From positions 124,955 to 188,954 of the forward strand of contig CAKOGP040000557.1 in NCBI GenBank assembly GCA_933822405.4: DNA of 64,000 nucleotides. Direction: 5' to 3'. Positions within the stretch are counted from its first letter, which is position 1. Each line of letters begins with the position of its first letter. The translations under genes were made by a program, and so were the position numbers. This stretch comes from Cylindrotheca closterium (taxonomy: Eukaryota > Bacillariophyta > Bacillariophyceae > Bacillariales > Bacillariaceae). Of this stretch, positions 43,981 to 53,671 are shown in pieces. The notes under the pieces were generated by a model. It saw only the letters and a program-made list of their open reading frames with translations, made no database searches and was not told the DNA's origin.

Positions 43981-45288
43981 GATGGATATGTTTGTTGTGA
44001 TTATAATAAAATGGAGCGAAGAAGCGTACCGCAACGTACCAGAGAGTTCGGAGAACCGCACAGATGAAAGACCACGTACTTGTTGACCTTGGTGATCGAC
44101 GTCAGCCGAAGACCGTTATCGAAATAACGCCCAACTTGAAATCGCGATCTGTCACTCTGAGTAGGCGCTATGGGAAAACGAAATGGATGTATTTCGCTTA
44201 GCGCGAAGGGGTAGTTCTTCGTGACGTAAGTCCATCGAGTCGATTGATGTACCAAATGGACAGACGGTGTCAAAAGAAAAAGTTCGGTTTGGGGGGAGTG
44301 AGGTGGTCGATCACACTTCCAAGAGCCTCAGGGTAATGTACCAAAGAGACAGATGAACTTTCATACGATCGATAGGTCCAGGTTTGGGTGATCGTAAACA
44401 CGTCAGGATACGATTGGAAAGAGCCAGCAAGTTGCGGTCGGCTGTTCCAGGCTGTTCTTTCACCAATACCTCAAACAAGTAGAATTCACGTGCAATAACG
44501 TCGCTGGGAACACCCGATAACGGCAAGGGCTTTGGGATCAAGCAGCTAACGATAGTGGAGACAAATTGGATGGTTGCAAATAGTAGCTGGAGTTTTGTGT
44601 CTCGAGTGAGTGTCTTTTCAGTACTCTTTTTTACCCCCATTTAGATCCACATCTTTTCATTTCCCCCAATAATGAAGTCGCAACTTGGAAAGCATAGTAT
44701 CGTGCAGGTAGAGCTCGTACAAAAAAGAGGCACAGATACAATGGTTGTAAGCTATGCTTTTGAAATGGTGCAGTGGGATCAATTCTTAAGGGATTAATCG
44801 TTAACATCTGTAGATCATCATTTAGGAGGATGTTCAAAGTACAACAAGTCCTACAAAATATAATACACTGTAGTTATACATTCAACCAATCCGGCACTTA
44901 GAAAAAATCTGTGAAGAATTTGCCTCTTGTGCCTTTTCTCCTACGGTACTGATATTGTTAAAATCTTATCTGTTGGAATTCCCAAATGTCTACTGTACCT
45001 TCTCTTCTTATCATGAGCCTTCACCATCGTCTTGCAGTCGACCCAAATCGTCTGTAGGTCGCACGTAAGCGAGCGAAGAGTCTCCCTCCTGGAGACTCTG
45101 AACGCAAAGCGCCCAACCAAAAAGCTGCCTTCTTGCGTTTTCCGCGAGACTTGAGATTGCGTCAAAATACAACCTTGCAAATGACAAACCATCATCGTAC
45201 CAACAAAATCAAGCACAACACGCGATGGTTTAATGAAGCGGAGTTATCACCAATAGGTACCAGTACCGGTACAGCAAGGCGGAAGAGT
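43981..45288. other. Long gene-poor interval with repeat fragments
   Basis: About 1.3 kb. A minus-strand frame at 44311-44640 (109 codons, containing LLFATIQFVSTIVSCLI) lacks homology I recognise. At 45077-45099 a 9-bp stem (AGAGTCTCC / GGAGACTCT) with a 5-nt loop forms a hairpin. At 45022-45080 lies a diverged partial copy of the foldback element at 45304. GGTACCAGTACCGGTACAG occurs at about 45257. Confidence 0.5.
45022..45080 (+). repeat. Diverged fragment of the foldback element
   Basis: This stretch (ACCATCGTCTTGCAGTCGAC ... TCGCACGTAAGCGAGCGAAG) aligns with the left arm of the 45304-45428 element. Its GTCGCACGTAAGCGAGCGAAG part also matches the reverse complement of that element's right arm. 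No matching right terminus was found, so it is a partial relic. Confidence 0.65.
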
Positions 45289-45303
45289 TTGAAGTCTTAC
45301 TGT

Positions 45304-45428
45304 CACTCTCTAGCCATCGTCTTGCGGTCAACCCACCCTGTCTGTCGGTCGCACGTAAAAGGTCCTTCGCTCGTTCACGTGCGACAGACAGAGGTAACGG
45401 ACGACTTATAGACGATGGCTAGAGAGTG
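45304..45428. mobile_element. 125-bp MITE-like foldback element with 18-bp TIRs and 15-bp target duplication
   Basis: The left end CACTCTCTAGCCATCGTC (45304-45321) is the exact reverse complement of the right end (45411-45428). An inner pair CTGTCTGTCGGTCGCACGT / CACGTGCGACAGACAG extends the fold. Immediately outside, TTGAAGTCTTACTGT (45289-45303) and TTGATGTCTTACTGT (45429-45443) are direct repeats matching at 14 of 15 positions, as expected for a target-site duplication. There is no coding capacity, so it is non-autonomous. The parent transposase family is unknown. Confidence 0.85.
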
Positions 45429-45443
45429 TTGATGTCTTACTGT

Positions 45444-45824
45444 ACCAACAAGCTACAGTACTGTACGTAACGCGGGTGCTACCGACGGTAGTACGTGAAG
45501 TTCGTTAACGGTGGCGGGAAGCTTGCGGGAACCACTGGGAGCTGCCAACGGTCGAGTGATCCAAACCGCACGGCTGACTCTCACGCAAGCTGCTCCATAG
45601 TAACCATGAACCATACACCATTTTTTTCAAAAGTTATCGAAATGGCTCGACCAACTCGTCTAATTACAAAAAAATTGTGGAGTGTGACCAACCCAAGCAA
45701 ACCGACGTAGAATCTCCAGTACTATTCTCTCGTAGATCCGTTACACAGCGCGGGTTTTTTTTTAAACAAAAGAGCCGTTACCTATGTGTGAAATTTCCCT
45801 TAAGTACCTCCTCGCCTGGCACAC
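45444..45824. other. Intergenic region upstream of the Cys/His-domain gene
   Basis: 381 bp with no credible gene. It includes homopolymer runs near 45620, 45670 and 45757, and presumably the downstream gene's promoter. Confidence 0.35.
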
Positions 45825-47714
45825 ATGCAAAACCAAGCATCTTTCGCAAATTACCAAAAAATCAGCACGATGCCAAGTCAATGGTATTCCAATCAAGGGC
45901 CTTCGGCCGCTCACGCTCACCCACAACATCCCATGAATCCATCACACTACGGAAGAATGTATTATGGAGCTCCCGGAGCCCCAGGAGCGCCCGAGAATGG
46001 ACAACAGAATCAACCGTATCACAACCGAAGCTCACCTCCAATCTTACACCCGGCTCCATCAAACTCATCTGCTCCAACGTCGGCTGCGCCCGGTCCTGTT
46101 TCTGGGAATGCGGCTAATAATCATGCTCCCATCCAGAGCATGTCATCATCAGGTGCTGGAATGCCACAGCCGCATTTCCAACACCACGGAGTGCACCCGA
46201 ATGGTCACTATTCATTACCAGGAAGCGCAGCTGCTCCAAATGCTCACTTGATCCGCCCAGTTCCCAGAGGTCCAGGACCAGTTATGCAGCATTCGTATCA
46301 TATGACCCACCACGATGGTGCTGGACACCCACAGCGAGTCCCTGGACATGGGGGACTCCCACACCAAAACATGGCGAACTTTCCTCCCGTTCCTTCAAAC
46401 TTTCATTACGGGGCCAACCATCACCACATGGGACGAGTCCAGAATCATGTCCATCACCTTGGACCTCACCATGGATATGCTTCAATGGGTAACGCAGGCT
46501 CAGCAGGTCCATACTACCAAGGAGGACATATCCGAGACAACAGCATGCATCACAACATGCCGCATCATCACCCAATGCACGGGCAGCTTCACCACGCTGA
46601 TCATCAATTCCAACGGGTGGCAAGAAACTTTGAATCACCAATGAACACATCTATTGATCACAGTGCCATTCGTCAGAGTCCATCACCACCTCCTGCTCCT
46701 CCATCGACCTCTACTTCTGATCCAAGCAACAACAATTCCCCTGCGATGGTGGAACGTGTCGTGTCTGTGGACTCTACCTCTCCATCGGCCCCCGCCCCCA
46801 ACACTGACGCTCTCAAGGAGCAAACGAATCAGGCCGACAAGACGAAAGAGAGGACCTCGAAAGAAAAAGTAAAGCAGACTGAAGACTTTACAGCTGATGC
46901 AGCTTCCATTTTGCTCCAGCTCGGGGCAATGGTGAAGAAACCAGAGAGTCCCAGAGGCAACAACAAGACTATGGAAAATGACTCAAACGACAGCCTCAAC
47001 GACCCTATTGCGACTGTCACACCGGTGAATGAAGGACCGCTCACAATCGAGCCAACAACCTCGTGCGATGCCACAGCCGAAGATTCCACTCCAGGCATTA
47101 CCAGCAAGCCCTCACACGATAGTGTCGACAGCGCAGTCTCTACCGAATCTGATTTCCCAGCCCCAATCCCAGAAAACTATCCTCGCAGGCTGGCACTCCC
47201 CCAAGATGATTCCAAACTGAACTCTTTGCACTGTTTTCTGAGATCCGATCTCTTGGATATCTTTGTTGTACAAAAGTCTCAAAACAAGTCGCCTACGCAT
47301 TCTCCAGGTTCCTCTGTCGGGCGTGTTGGATTGCGATGTGTCCACTGTGCCATGACAAGAAAGTCACGGGATGATCGTGATGAAGCTCCAATGGCAGTCT
47401 TCTACCCAAAGTCCATTGCAGAAATCTACAGACTTGTGACCTCCTGGCAACGTTGCCACCTTCGCAAGTGCCGTAACTTGCCACCTGGTTTGCGATCACA
47501 GTGGCAAGCACTTCGAGAAAGTGACAAGTCTAGGGGAAAGACACACTATTGGGTGACATCTGCCAAGCAAATTGGTCTCGTTGACTGTTATTCGCGTGCA
47601 GGGGGGATTCGATTTGATCCCGCCGTTGTGGATGCATTCAACAAGAAGCAATGTCAGCCTGTGGCCCCTAAAGATACAGCAGCAACACTAGCAGTAGCAG
47701 CGGTGGAAAAATAG
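45825..47714 (+). CDS. Diatom-type CxxC...HxxxC domain protein with His/Pro-rich N-terminus
   Basis: A 629-aa single-exon protein. Residues 1-300 are low complexity, rich in His, Pro, Gly, Asn and Met (for example HHNMPHHHPMHGQLHH). Residues ~300-450 are Ser/Thr/Asp-rich. The conserved C-terminal domain starts at about 457 with LPQDDSKLNSLHCFLRSDLL, then GLRCVHC (~505), FYPKSIAEIYRLVTSWQRC, HLRKC (~545), and ends with KTHYWVTSAKQIGLVD. The CxxC and HxxxC pairs have the spacing expected of a single zinc site. The same domain occurs in the next gene and in a pseudogene at 51896. I recall it as widespread in diatoms without an assigned function; a nuclear DNA- or protein-binding role is a guess. 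Confidence 0.7.
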   Translation: MQNQASFANYQKISTMPSQWYSNQGPSAAHAHPQHPMNPSHYGRMYYGAPGAPGAPENGQQNQPYHNRSSPPILHPAPSNSSAPTSAAPGPVSGNAANNHAPIQSMSSSGAGMPQPHFQHHGVHPNGHYSLPGSAAAPNAHLIRPVPRGPGPVMQHSYHMTHHDGAGHPQRVPGHGGLPHQNMANFPPVPSNFHYGANHHHMGRVQNHVHHLGPHHGYASMGNAGSAGPYYQGGHIRDNSMHHNMPHHHPMHGQLHHADHQFQRVARNFESPMNTSIDHSAIRQSPSPPPAPPSTSTSDPSNNNSPAMVERVVSVDSTSPSAPAPNTDALKEQTNQADKTKERTSKEKVKQTEDFTADAASILLQLGAMVKKPESPRGNNKTMENDSNDSLNDPIATVTPVNEGPLTIEPTTSCDATAEDSTPGITSKPSHDSVDSAVSTESDFPAPIPENYPRRLALPQDDSKLNSLHCFLRSDLLDIFVVQKSQNKSPTHSPGSSVGRVGLRCVHCAMTRKSRDDRDEAPMAVFYPKSIAEIYRLVTSWQRCHLRKCRNLPPGLRSQWQALRESDKSRGKTHYWVTSAKQIGLVDCYSRAGGIRFDPAVVDAFNKKQCQPVAPKDTAATLAVAAVEK

Positions 47715-48267
47715 ACAAAGATGCATTTTGGGTTCTTTCGGGGAGCATGTACTTTTTTGGGTTGGACTTAAAGGAGGTACTGTATTTTGCATTAGGGTAT
47801 AGAACGCATTAATTACATTACAACTAGACAGTTTATACTTCCATAGTCGAAGCGGCCAAGTCGGAAAACGGTACCGGTAGCCATGGCCCGTGACTTTTAT
47901 AAAAGAACCGGAAAAGCCTTTCCTATCAAAAAAAGTCAAATTCTGGATACTGTTGGTACAGCTGGCTGATTTCGATGACAACCTTGGAAAAAGAACAATT
48001 GAAGTTGTTTCACTGCATTGAAATATTGTGGCAGAGCCGTCTTCGTCACAGCTGTAATCCGAGAAATGAATGGAAGAGATTTTCTCAACTTTGTGATCAA
48101 ATTCTTGGATAGTTTTACCGTAGACCAAGTACCAGCTTTTCCCGTAGAATTCAGTTCACGACTCCTTGTCAAAAGTTCAAATTCTTTCCTTTTCCACAAC
48201 AACAACAGCAACAAGTGATTGCATCAATCAAGGCATCCGTCACCAAGTCTAAAGACAATTCTAAGCA
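47715..48267. other. Intergenic region between the two Cys/His-domain genes
   Basis: 553 bp with no supported gene. GGTACCGGTAGCC occurs at about 47870. The two flanking genes are in tandem and related in their C-terminal domains, so this gap may date from an old tandem duplication. Confidence 0.4.
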
Positions 48268-49443
48268 ATGTCTTCACAAGAAACGCCCCCGCCCTCCTTG
48301 CCACTAGGAATGCTACGGTCAAAATCAAAAGGCAAGAATCTTACAGCCATCGTCAAAACGAAGAAAAAGCCAAAACGAGTTTCCATATGTGGCGTTCACG
48401 ATATTGCTCCGTCACAAAGCGAAAGCAAAAATAATCTACACCGATATAGCTTACACAGTCACGGTATGTTACCCAGTGCAACACGTCCATTACTTGGTGC
48501 AAATCCCCGTTTCAGTTTACCTAGTGGAATAGTAATAAACCATGCTTGCACCACCGTTGGCAGCAATGTTGGTCAGAGCGATATCAACGGAGGAATTGCT
48601 CATTACAACTACCTTCGAAATCACGGTAGCTACCCCTCGGTGCTTCATAAGTCCCAGAATGTTCAATCGGTGATGGGGGCGCCGTTCCTCCACCTGCAAT
48701 ACCTTCTTCAACAACAGCGGGCACAGCTGGCACACTATATTAACCAGCGTTCTACAAGAAATGATGCAGTAGAAGCACTATTATGTTTGAGGAATTCTTC
48801 CCTCTCAGTACCGATAACCACGACAGATAACACTGACCGAGGCATTGGAGTGGCTCGCTCCACTCAGCACTTGGTTCAAGCCCGAAAATCATCGGCATCG
48901 TCTGGAGTAATAATGAGAAGCCTTCTCCCAAAGAAAGAATCATCGAAGCAGCTAGCTGCGTCAATACTTCCTACACAATGGCGCCCGTGTCGCCTCTCCA
49001 TGCCAAATGATATTGGGCATCTCAACAGTCTCCACCGCTTTGTGCGATCCCAACTCCTGGAGCTATTCGAGCCTGCGCCAGCAACAGAAACAAACCAAAA
49101 ACATTGGTCCCCCGTTGGTCTTCGTTGTATCCACTGCGCTCGAGCAAATCGAAAACATGCAAACTTTGCATCCATGAGCAGTTTTTTCCCAAAGTCGCTG
49201 GAAGACATCTACGTTGGTGTTTGCACCTGGCAGAGACTTCATTTTCCCAAATGCAGCAATATCCCCGCCGCAAAATCCCGGAGGTATCAGCAATTGAAAG
49301 AGTGCAAAAATCGGGGAAAGAAGGCATATTGGGCTCATAGTGCGTATGAACTTGGGCTTCGAAATGTCAGCCACAGACGTGATGGAATCATGTGGTGCCA
49401 AGCCAGCAGCACCACCAAAGATACGGAAAACGTTTCTGGATGA
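48268..49443 (+). CDS. Second CxxC...HxxxC domain protein
   Basis: A 391-aa single-exon protein related to its upstream neighbour only through the C-terminal domain: DIGHLNSLHRFVRSQLLELF, VGLRCIHC (~286), SSFFPKSLEDIYVGVCTWQR, LHFPKC (~324), and KKAYWAHSAYELGLRN. The zinc-type CxxC and HxxxC pairs are intact. The N-terminus is short, basic (KSKSKGKN...KTKKKPKR) and could act as a nuclear localisation signal. A middle Gln-rich helix (LQYLLQQQRAQLAHY) may mediate association. The 3' ~715 bp were duplicated together with WDR76 to 51896-52573, where the copy is broken. Confidence 0.7.
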   Translation: MSSQETPPPSLPLGMLRSKSKGKNLTAIVKTKKKPKRVSICGVHDIAPSQSESKNNLHRYSLHSHGMLPSATRPLLGANPRFSLPSGIVINHACTTVGSNVGQSDINGGIAHYNYLRNHGSYPSVLHKSQNVQSVMGAPFLHLQYLLQQQRAQLAHYINQRSTRNDAVEALLCLRNSSLSVPITTTDNTDRGIGVARSTQHLVQARKSSASSGVIMRSLLPKKESSKQLAASILPTQWRPCRLSMPNDIGHLNSLHRFVRSQLLELFEPAPATETNQKHWSPVGLRCIHCARANRKHANFASMSSFFPKSLEDIYVGVCTWQRLHFPKCSNIPAAKSRRYQQLKECKNRGKKAYWAHSAYELGLRNVSHRRDGIMWCQASSTTKDTENVSG

Positions 49444-49757
49444 AGCTTGATGATGATAACGCTTGGGACATGACATGGCATCACTGGGGTAAATGAGCAG
49501 AAACTTGTAGATTTAATCCATCATTTGTGGATGTCATGACTTAGTAAAAGTAAGAATGGTCCATTTCATTTGATGATTTCGATTGATTTCTTCATGCTCT
49601 TGTTTTATTGATGGACAAACATGATGTTGATCCGGGTTCGAATTTTCGCGCGCCGGTTCTGACTCTGACTCGGCCTCAACGAGCCTCCGAAAATGACGGT
49701 CGCAACTTTTGGAACCCATTCGTCCAAACATTCACTGTCAGGATTCTTGTCGACACG
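49444..49757. other. WDR76 upstream region
   Basis: 314 bp between the Cys/His gene and the WDR76 start. The WDR76 frame is open upstream to 49608 but those residues do not resemble the family, so this is treated as 5' UTR and promoter. Confidence 0.4.
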
Positions 49758-51605
49758 ATGCCAGCAACTCGAAACCGAAGGACAAGAGCGGCCCTTGCTG
49801 ATGTTGTGGAGGCAGCATCGAACGGACGAAGTCAAAAGCGTTCAAAGACAGATATGAATGAGCACAAAGAACCAGAAAACATGGATGATCCTGCTGGGGA
49901 TGAGCCCGGAACTCCGCAGTTGTATTATTTTGAAGGCGTGGAATATGACACATATCAAGAGTTTGTGGATGCAAAACGAGAGAGAAACCAACAAAAGATG
50001 TTCGATCTTGGATTGGGAGAGAATAGCAGTCTGAAACTTTCGTCAGCATTGAAAATTGCAAAATCTGCCGCCACTCAGCGAGGCCTTCAAAGGAAGAAAG
50101 AGAAAAACGCAGAGCCTACCGCTCGACGTCGATCTAGTCGAGTGTCTGGCGACAAAGCGAATCTCGTTGCTCTAGACTACTATGTACCAAATTGGAATAC
50201 AGATAATAAATCTATTGTCACAGTTGCCGAGGGTGAAGGTGGTGAAGAAGAAAAGGAAGAGACGCCAGCATTCTTCAAGGGACGCGTCAACCACGGCGAG
50301 GATTTGACGCTAGAACAGGCAATTGAGCTCAACGAGCCAAAATGGATTACGGATGAATCACTAAAGCTAGCGCAAGACTTTCAGAAAGATATCATGAGTT
50401 TGGAAGAAACCAACAAAACCAGAAAGGCAGCAAGTGTATCGATGACGACCGTCGAAAAGAGAATCAAGGACCTTTCGATCGACAACGAAGAATGGATTGC
50501 AAAGGTAACACCAGATCGTATTTATAGCGTTGCCTGTCATCCGAGTGAGACAAAGATGATAGCTGGTGCAGGAGACAAGGGAGGATATGTTGGATTGTGG
50601 GATGTGGATTCAAGATCTGAAAGCAATAATGGTGTTCATCTATTCCGTCCTCATTCTCGGCCAGTATGTTGTATGGATTGGGTATCCAAAGATTCCATGG
50701 TGTCTGCCTCTTATGATGGTACTGTTCGCTTGCTCAACGTAGAGAAAGGAACATTTCAGGAGATCTTCGCGACATACAATGGTGACTCAGAATACTTGGA
50801 AGAGCTTGGATATAACTTGGATGAGGGATACAATTATTGGACCCAATTCGTTGCTGTTGACAAGCGCTATCAAGGATCAAATCCAAGTATATTCATGTCC
50901 ACATCTGCTGGAACAGCAATGCATATTGATCTTCGTGTTTCGGATAAGCAAAGGATTTCATTCAACGTGGACTTGAGTGCAAAGAAGATCAACAGTCTGA
51001 GGTACGAAAATGAGGAAGGAAAATGAGGAAGGCTTTCGCAACTCCACTAATGTATCACTTCACTAAACTAATTTTCTTCTTCGGTTTATAACAGCCTTCA
51101 TCCCGATGGTAACATCCTTGCCTCCGGAGGTCTCGACAATACAGTGAATCTTTGGGATATCCGAAAGTTTGGATCAAACTCAAAGAAAGCTCTCAAGCCA
51201 ATTGCCTCATATTCTGTTGGTCGTTCAGTCAACAGCGCGTTCTTCTCGCCCGATGGGACCTCATTGCTCACCACTACCATGATGGACAAGCTCGAGATCT
51301 TTGACAATGCCCATCTCAAGACCAGTACCATCAAGCCAACCAAGAGTATCCGTCACAACAACCAGACTGGACGTTGGTTGACTACTTTCATGGCAGTCTG
51401 GCATCCAAAGTTGGATATCTTTGTCAGTGGTTCCATGAATAAACCTCGCTGTATTGAGAGTTTTGATTCCAAAGGCAATTGCCTTCGTGAGATCACTGGT
51501 GATGCTCTGGGATCTGTCATGAGTCGATGTTGCTATCATCCATCGACCGAAAAAATGGCCATTGTCGGAGGAAACTCGTCTGGAAGAGTAGTGGTCATAC
51601 GTTAA
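49758..51605 (+). CDS. WDR76/CMR1-family WD40 protein (intact copy)
   Basis: Exons 49758-51001 and 51095-51605 (intron 93 nt) join in frame to 584 aa. WDR76 in animals and CMR1 in yeast are chromatin-associated WD40 proteins linked to DNA damage and replication-stress responses. The N-terminus is basic (MPATRNRRTRAAL) with nuclear-type clusters (SQKRSKTD, RKKEKN, ARRRSSR). The family-typical lead-in RIKDLSIDNEEWIAKVTPDR opens the propeller, followed by IYSVACHPSETKMIAGAGDK, YVGLWDV, SLHPDGNILASGGLDNTVNL and AVWHPKLDIFVSGSM. The intron falls within INSLSLHPDG. A decayed partial copy lies at 57536-59054. Confidence 0.85.
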
Positions 51606-51813
51606 TTTCACACATTAAACAATTATAATATCCAGATATACGGACAATCCGTGAGAACTAAGTATGTGTTTGAATCTCAATGATACCAGCTAGCGTCCAG
51701 ATCCTCGAGCAGAACAAGTTTAAGCCGACTCCAAGTCCCATACGAATGTAGTTTGCATAATCCTTGACATTCATCTACCATGAACCATTGATTAGTTGAA
51801 GCAGAGGCAGGAG
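51606..51813. repeat. Duplicated WDR76 3' flank with relic of the cytochrome c 3' end
   Basis: This segment matches 59054-59260 almost base for base (for example CACACATTAAACAATTATAA and TTTGCATAATCCTTGACATT). It ends with AGTTGAAGCAGAGGCAGG, the counterpart of AGTTTAAGCAGAGGTCG, where the minus-strand cytochrome c gene stops. The duplication therefore once reached the cytochrome c tail; the original stop TAA now reads TCA on the minus strand. Just beyond, AGTCTCAG (51818) and CTGAGACT (51847) form an 8-bp inverted repeat at the junction. Confidence 0.8.
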
Positions 51814-51895
51814 GAATAGTCTCAGGTTGCCCGTAAAACGTGTAATCTGAGACTTGCTTGTCTGCCAGGCCTCGCCACGAGAAAATAGTGTCAAT

Positions 51896-52573
51896 TGGCA
51901 CACTATATACTTTATTAGCCAGCATTCGACAACAAAAGATCCAGTAGAAGGCTACTATGTTTGAGGAATTCTTCGTTCTCTGTACCGATAACCACGACGA
52001 ATGACGCTGACCGAGGCATTGTAGTGGAGCCCCACACAGAACTTGGTTCAAGGAGCCTGATATGCTTTTGGAATACTAAGAAGCCTTCTCCCAAAGAAAG
52101 AATCACCCATACAGCTAGCTGCGTCAGCACTTCCTACACAATGGCGTCCGTGTCGCCTCTCCATGCCAGATGATATTGGGCATCTCAACAGTCTCCACCG
52201 CTTTGTGCGATCCCAACTCCTGGAGCCATTCGAGCCTGCGCAAGCAACTGAAACAAACCAAAGACATCCTTCCCCCGTTGGTCTTCGTTGTATGCACTAT
52301 GCTCGAGCAAATCGAAAACATGCAAACTTTGCATCCATGAGCAGTTTTTTCCCAAAGTCGCTGGAAGGCATCTACATTGATGTTTGCACCTGGCACGAAG
52401 AGAGTTCATTTTCCCAAATGCAGTAATATCCCCGCCGGAAAATCCCGGAGGTATCAGCAATTGAAAGAGTGGGGAAAGAAGGCATTTGGGCTTCGAAATG
52501 TCAGCCACAAACGAGATGGAATCATGTGGTGCCAAGCCACCACCACCACCTAAGATACGGAAAACGTTTCTGG
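51896..52573 (+). pseudogene. Broken copy of the CxxC...HxxxC domain gene
   Basis: This is a 5'-truncated duplicate of 48729-49443. Recognisable parts include DIGHLNSLHRFVRSQLLEPF, VGLRCMHY and ASMSSFFPKSLEGIY. It is disabled in several ways. The upstream frame is interrupted before the domain. The CxxC motif has become CxxY. An indel after VCTWHE shifts the frame and loses the HxxxC pair. Further small deletions follow near 52470. No start or promoter came with it. Confidence 0.85.
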
Positions 52574-53671
52574 CTGCACAGTGGACGGCAGCGCTCATGC
52601 CGATCTTCGAAGTAAACGAGCAAGGGGATGCTGGCAAAAAATATTATATCCCTTGCGGGAAACACTGAGTCCAGCATCCAGCTCGTTCGTTTCAGCCACC
52701 ACGGTGGTAGATTGTTGGCGAAACGCATCTGTCTTTCTCTGCGTAAGTTCCGATCTTGTCTTCTTTATCATTTGGTGGCTCGGTTTTGGGGTCCGACTCG
52801 CTTGCCGCCGCTGTGGCTTCATCATCAATCTATACTTTGTCTCCTGCTCTCGGTTTCGTTTGTTGTTCGCTCTGAGGAAGCTGTTTGAAAACAAGTGCTG
52901 TATGGTGTTGAATGATTCGGATAACGATTTTATGGTGTCATCCATCACTTTGTATATCCGGATTACTTTAGCCATCTGATCATGTGCCGTGAAACTATGT
53001 AAGGTCATAGAACCGAATTTTTGCCGAGATCAAGGCACAATTCGTTTCTATAAATTGAGGCTACAATACCTCTGCACTTATGTTTTCGATTCAAAAGAAC
53101 TTCTGGGGATCCGTCCCAAACCATCTTTTTTTAGAATGACTACAGGTACTCTGATTTCCCTACAGAGATTGGATTTTTAAAAAATGCAACGCACGTCAAT
53201 ATGGATCAGGAGCCAATACTTCCAAGACTTCGGGTATCACTGCCCAATAACTACGTGTATACAACTAAAGTGTAACTTTCCAAGCCATCGCGCTGGAGAA
53301 AGGTGGATGTTCTGAGAAATGACAAGATTTTGCGAGCAATGAAATGCTGTGTGTACACAAAGAATGAATGAATGGGAGATCGAAAGGAATCAAACGAATC
53401 AAAATTTTGGTATTTTGGACTTTCGGGTTGAAGGGCGCATTTTTAAAAATTTGGACTCCTCAACAGGCTCTAAATATGGAGTTTCTCCGTAGACGGAAAA
53501 ACGTTTGGAAAAATGTATTCATAGACTTTCGGACATGCTCCAACAACGGTGTCAACCAATTCCAAACGTACGGTTCGCAAATCTTAGAGCCACCTTGTAA
53601 GGCTGACGCCAGATAACTATCAAGAGCACTCGTCCTATTGATCCTTCATTCCATTGTTTTATTCTGAAACA
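52574..53671. other. Gene-poor interval inside the split duplication
   Basis: About 1.1 kb. A minus-strand frame at 52595-53008 (137 codons, basic, containing AKVIRIYKVMDDTIKSLSES) has some helical character but no recognised homology. Nothing else is supported. This begins the ~5 kb that separates the two halves of the second duplicate copy. Confidence 0.4.

Noticed and set aside
44311..44837. Minus-strand frames as a gene upstream of PETC
   Set aside because: There is no recognisable domain, no supported splice between the two frames, and ordinary composition. Kept only as a note in the intergenic entry.
45077..45099. 9-bp hairpin as a terminator or small-RNA precursor
   Set aside because: Nuclear eukaryotic context, short stem, no T-run, and it lies within degraded repeat sequence.
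53368..53616. 82-codon plus-strand frame
   Set aside because: Short, with no recognised pattern and no clear upstream signals, in gene-poor DNA.
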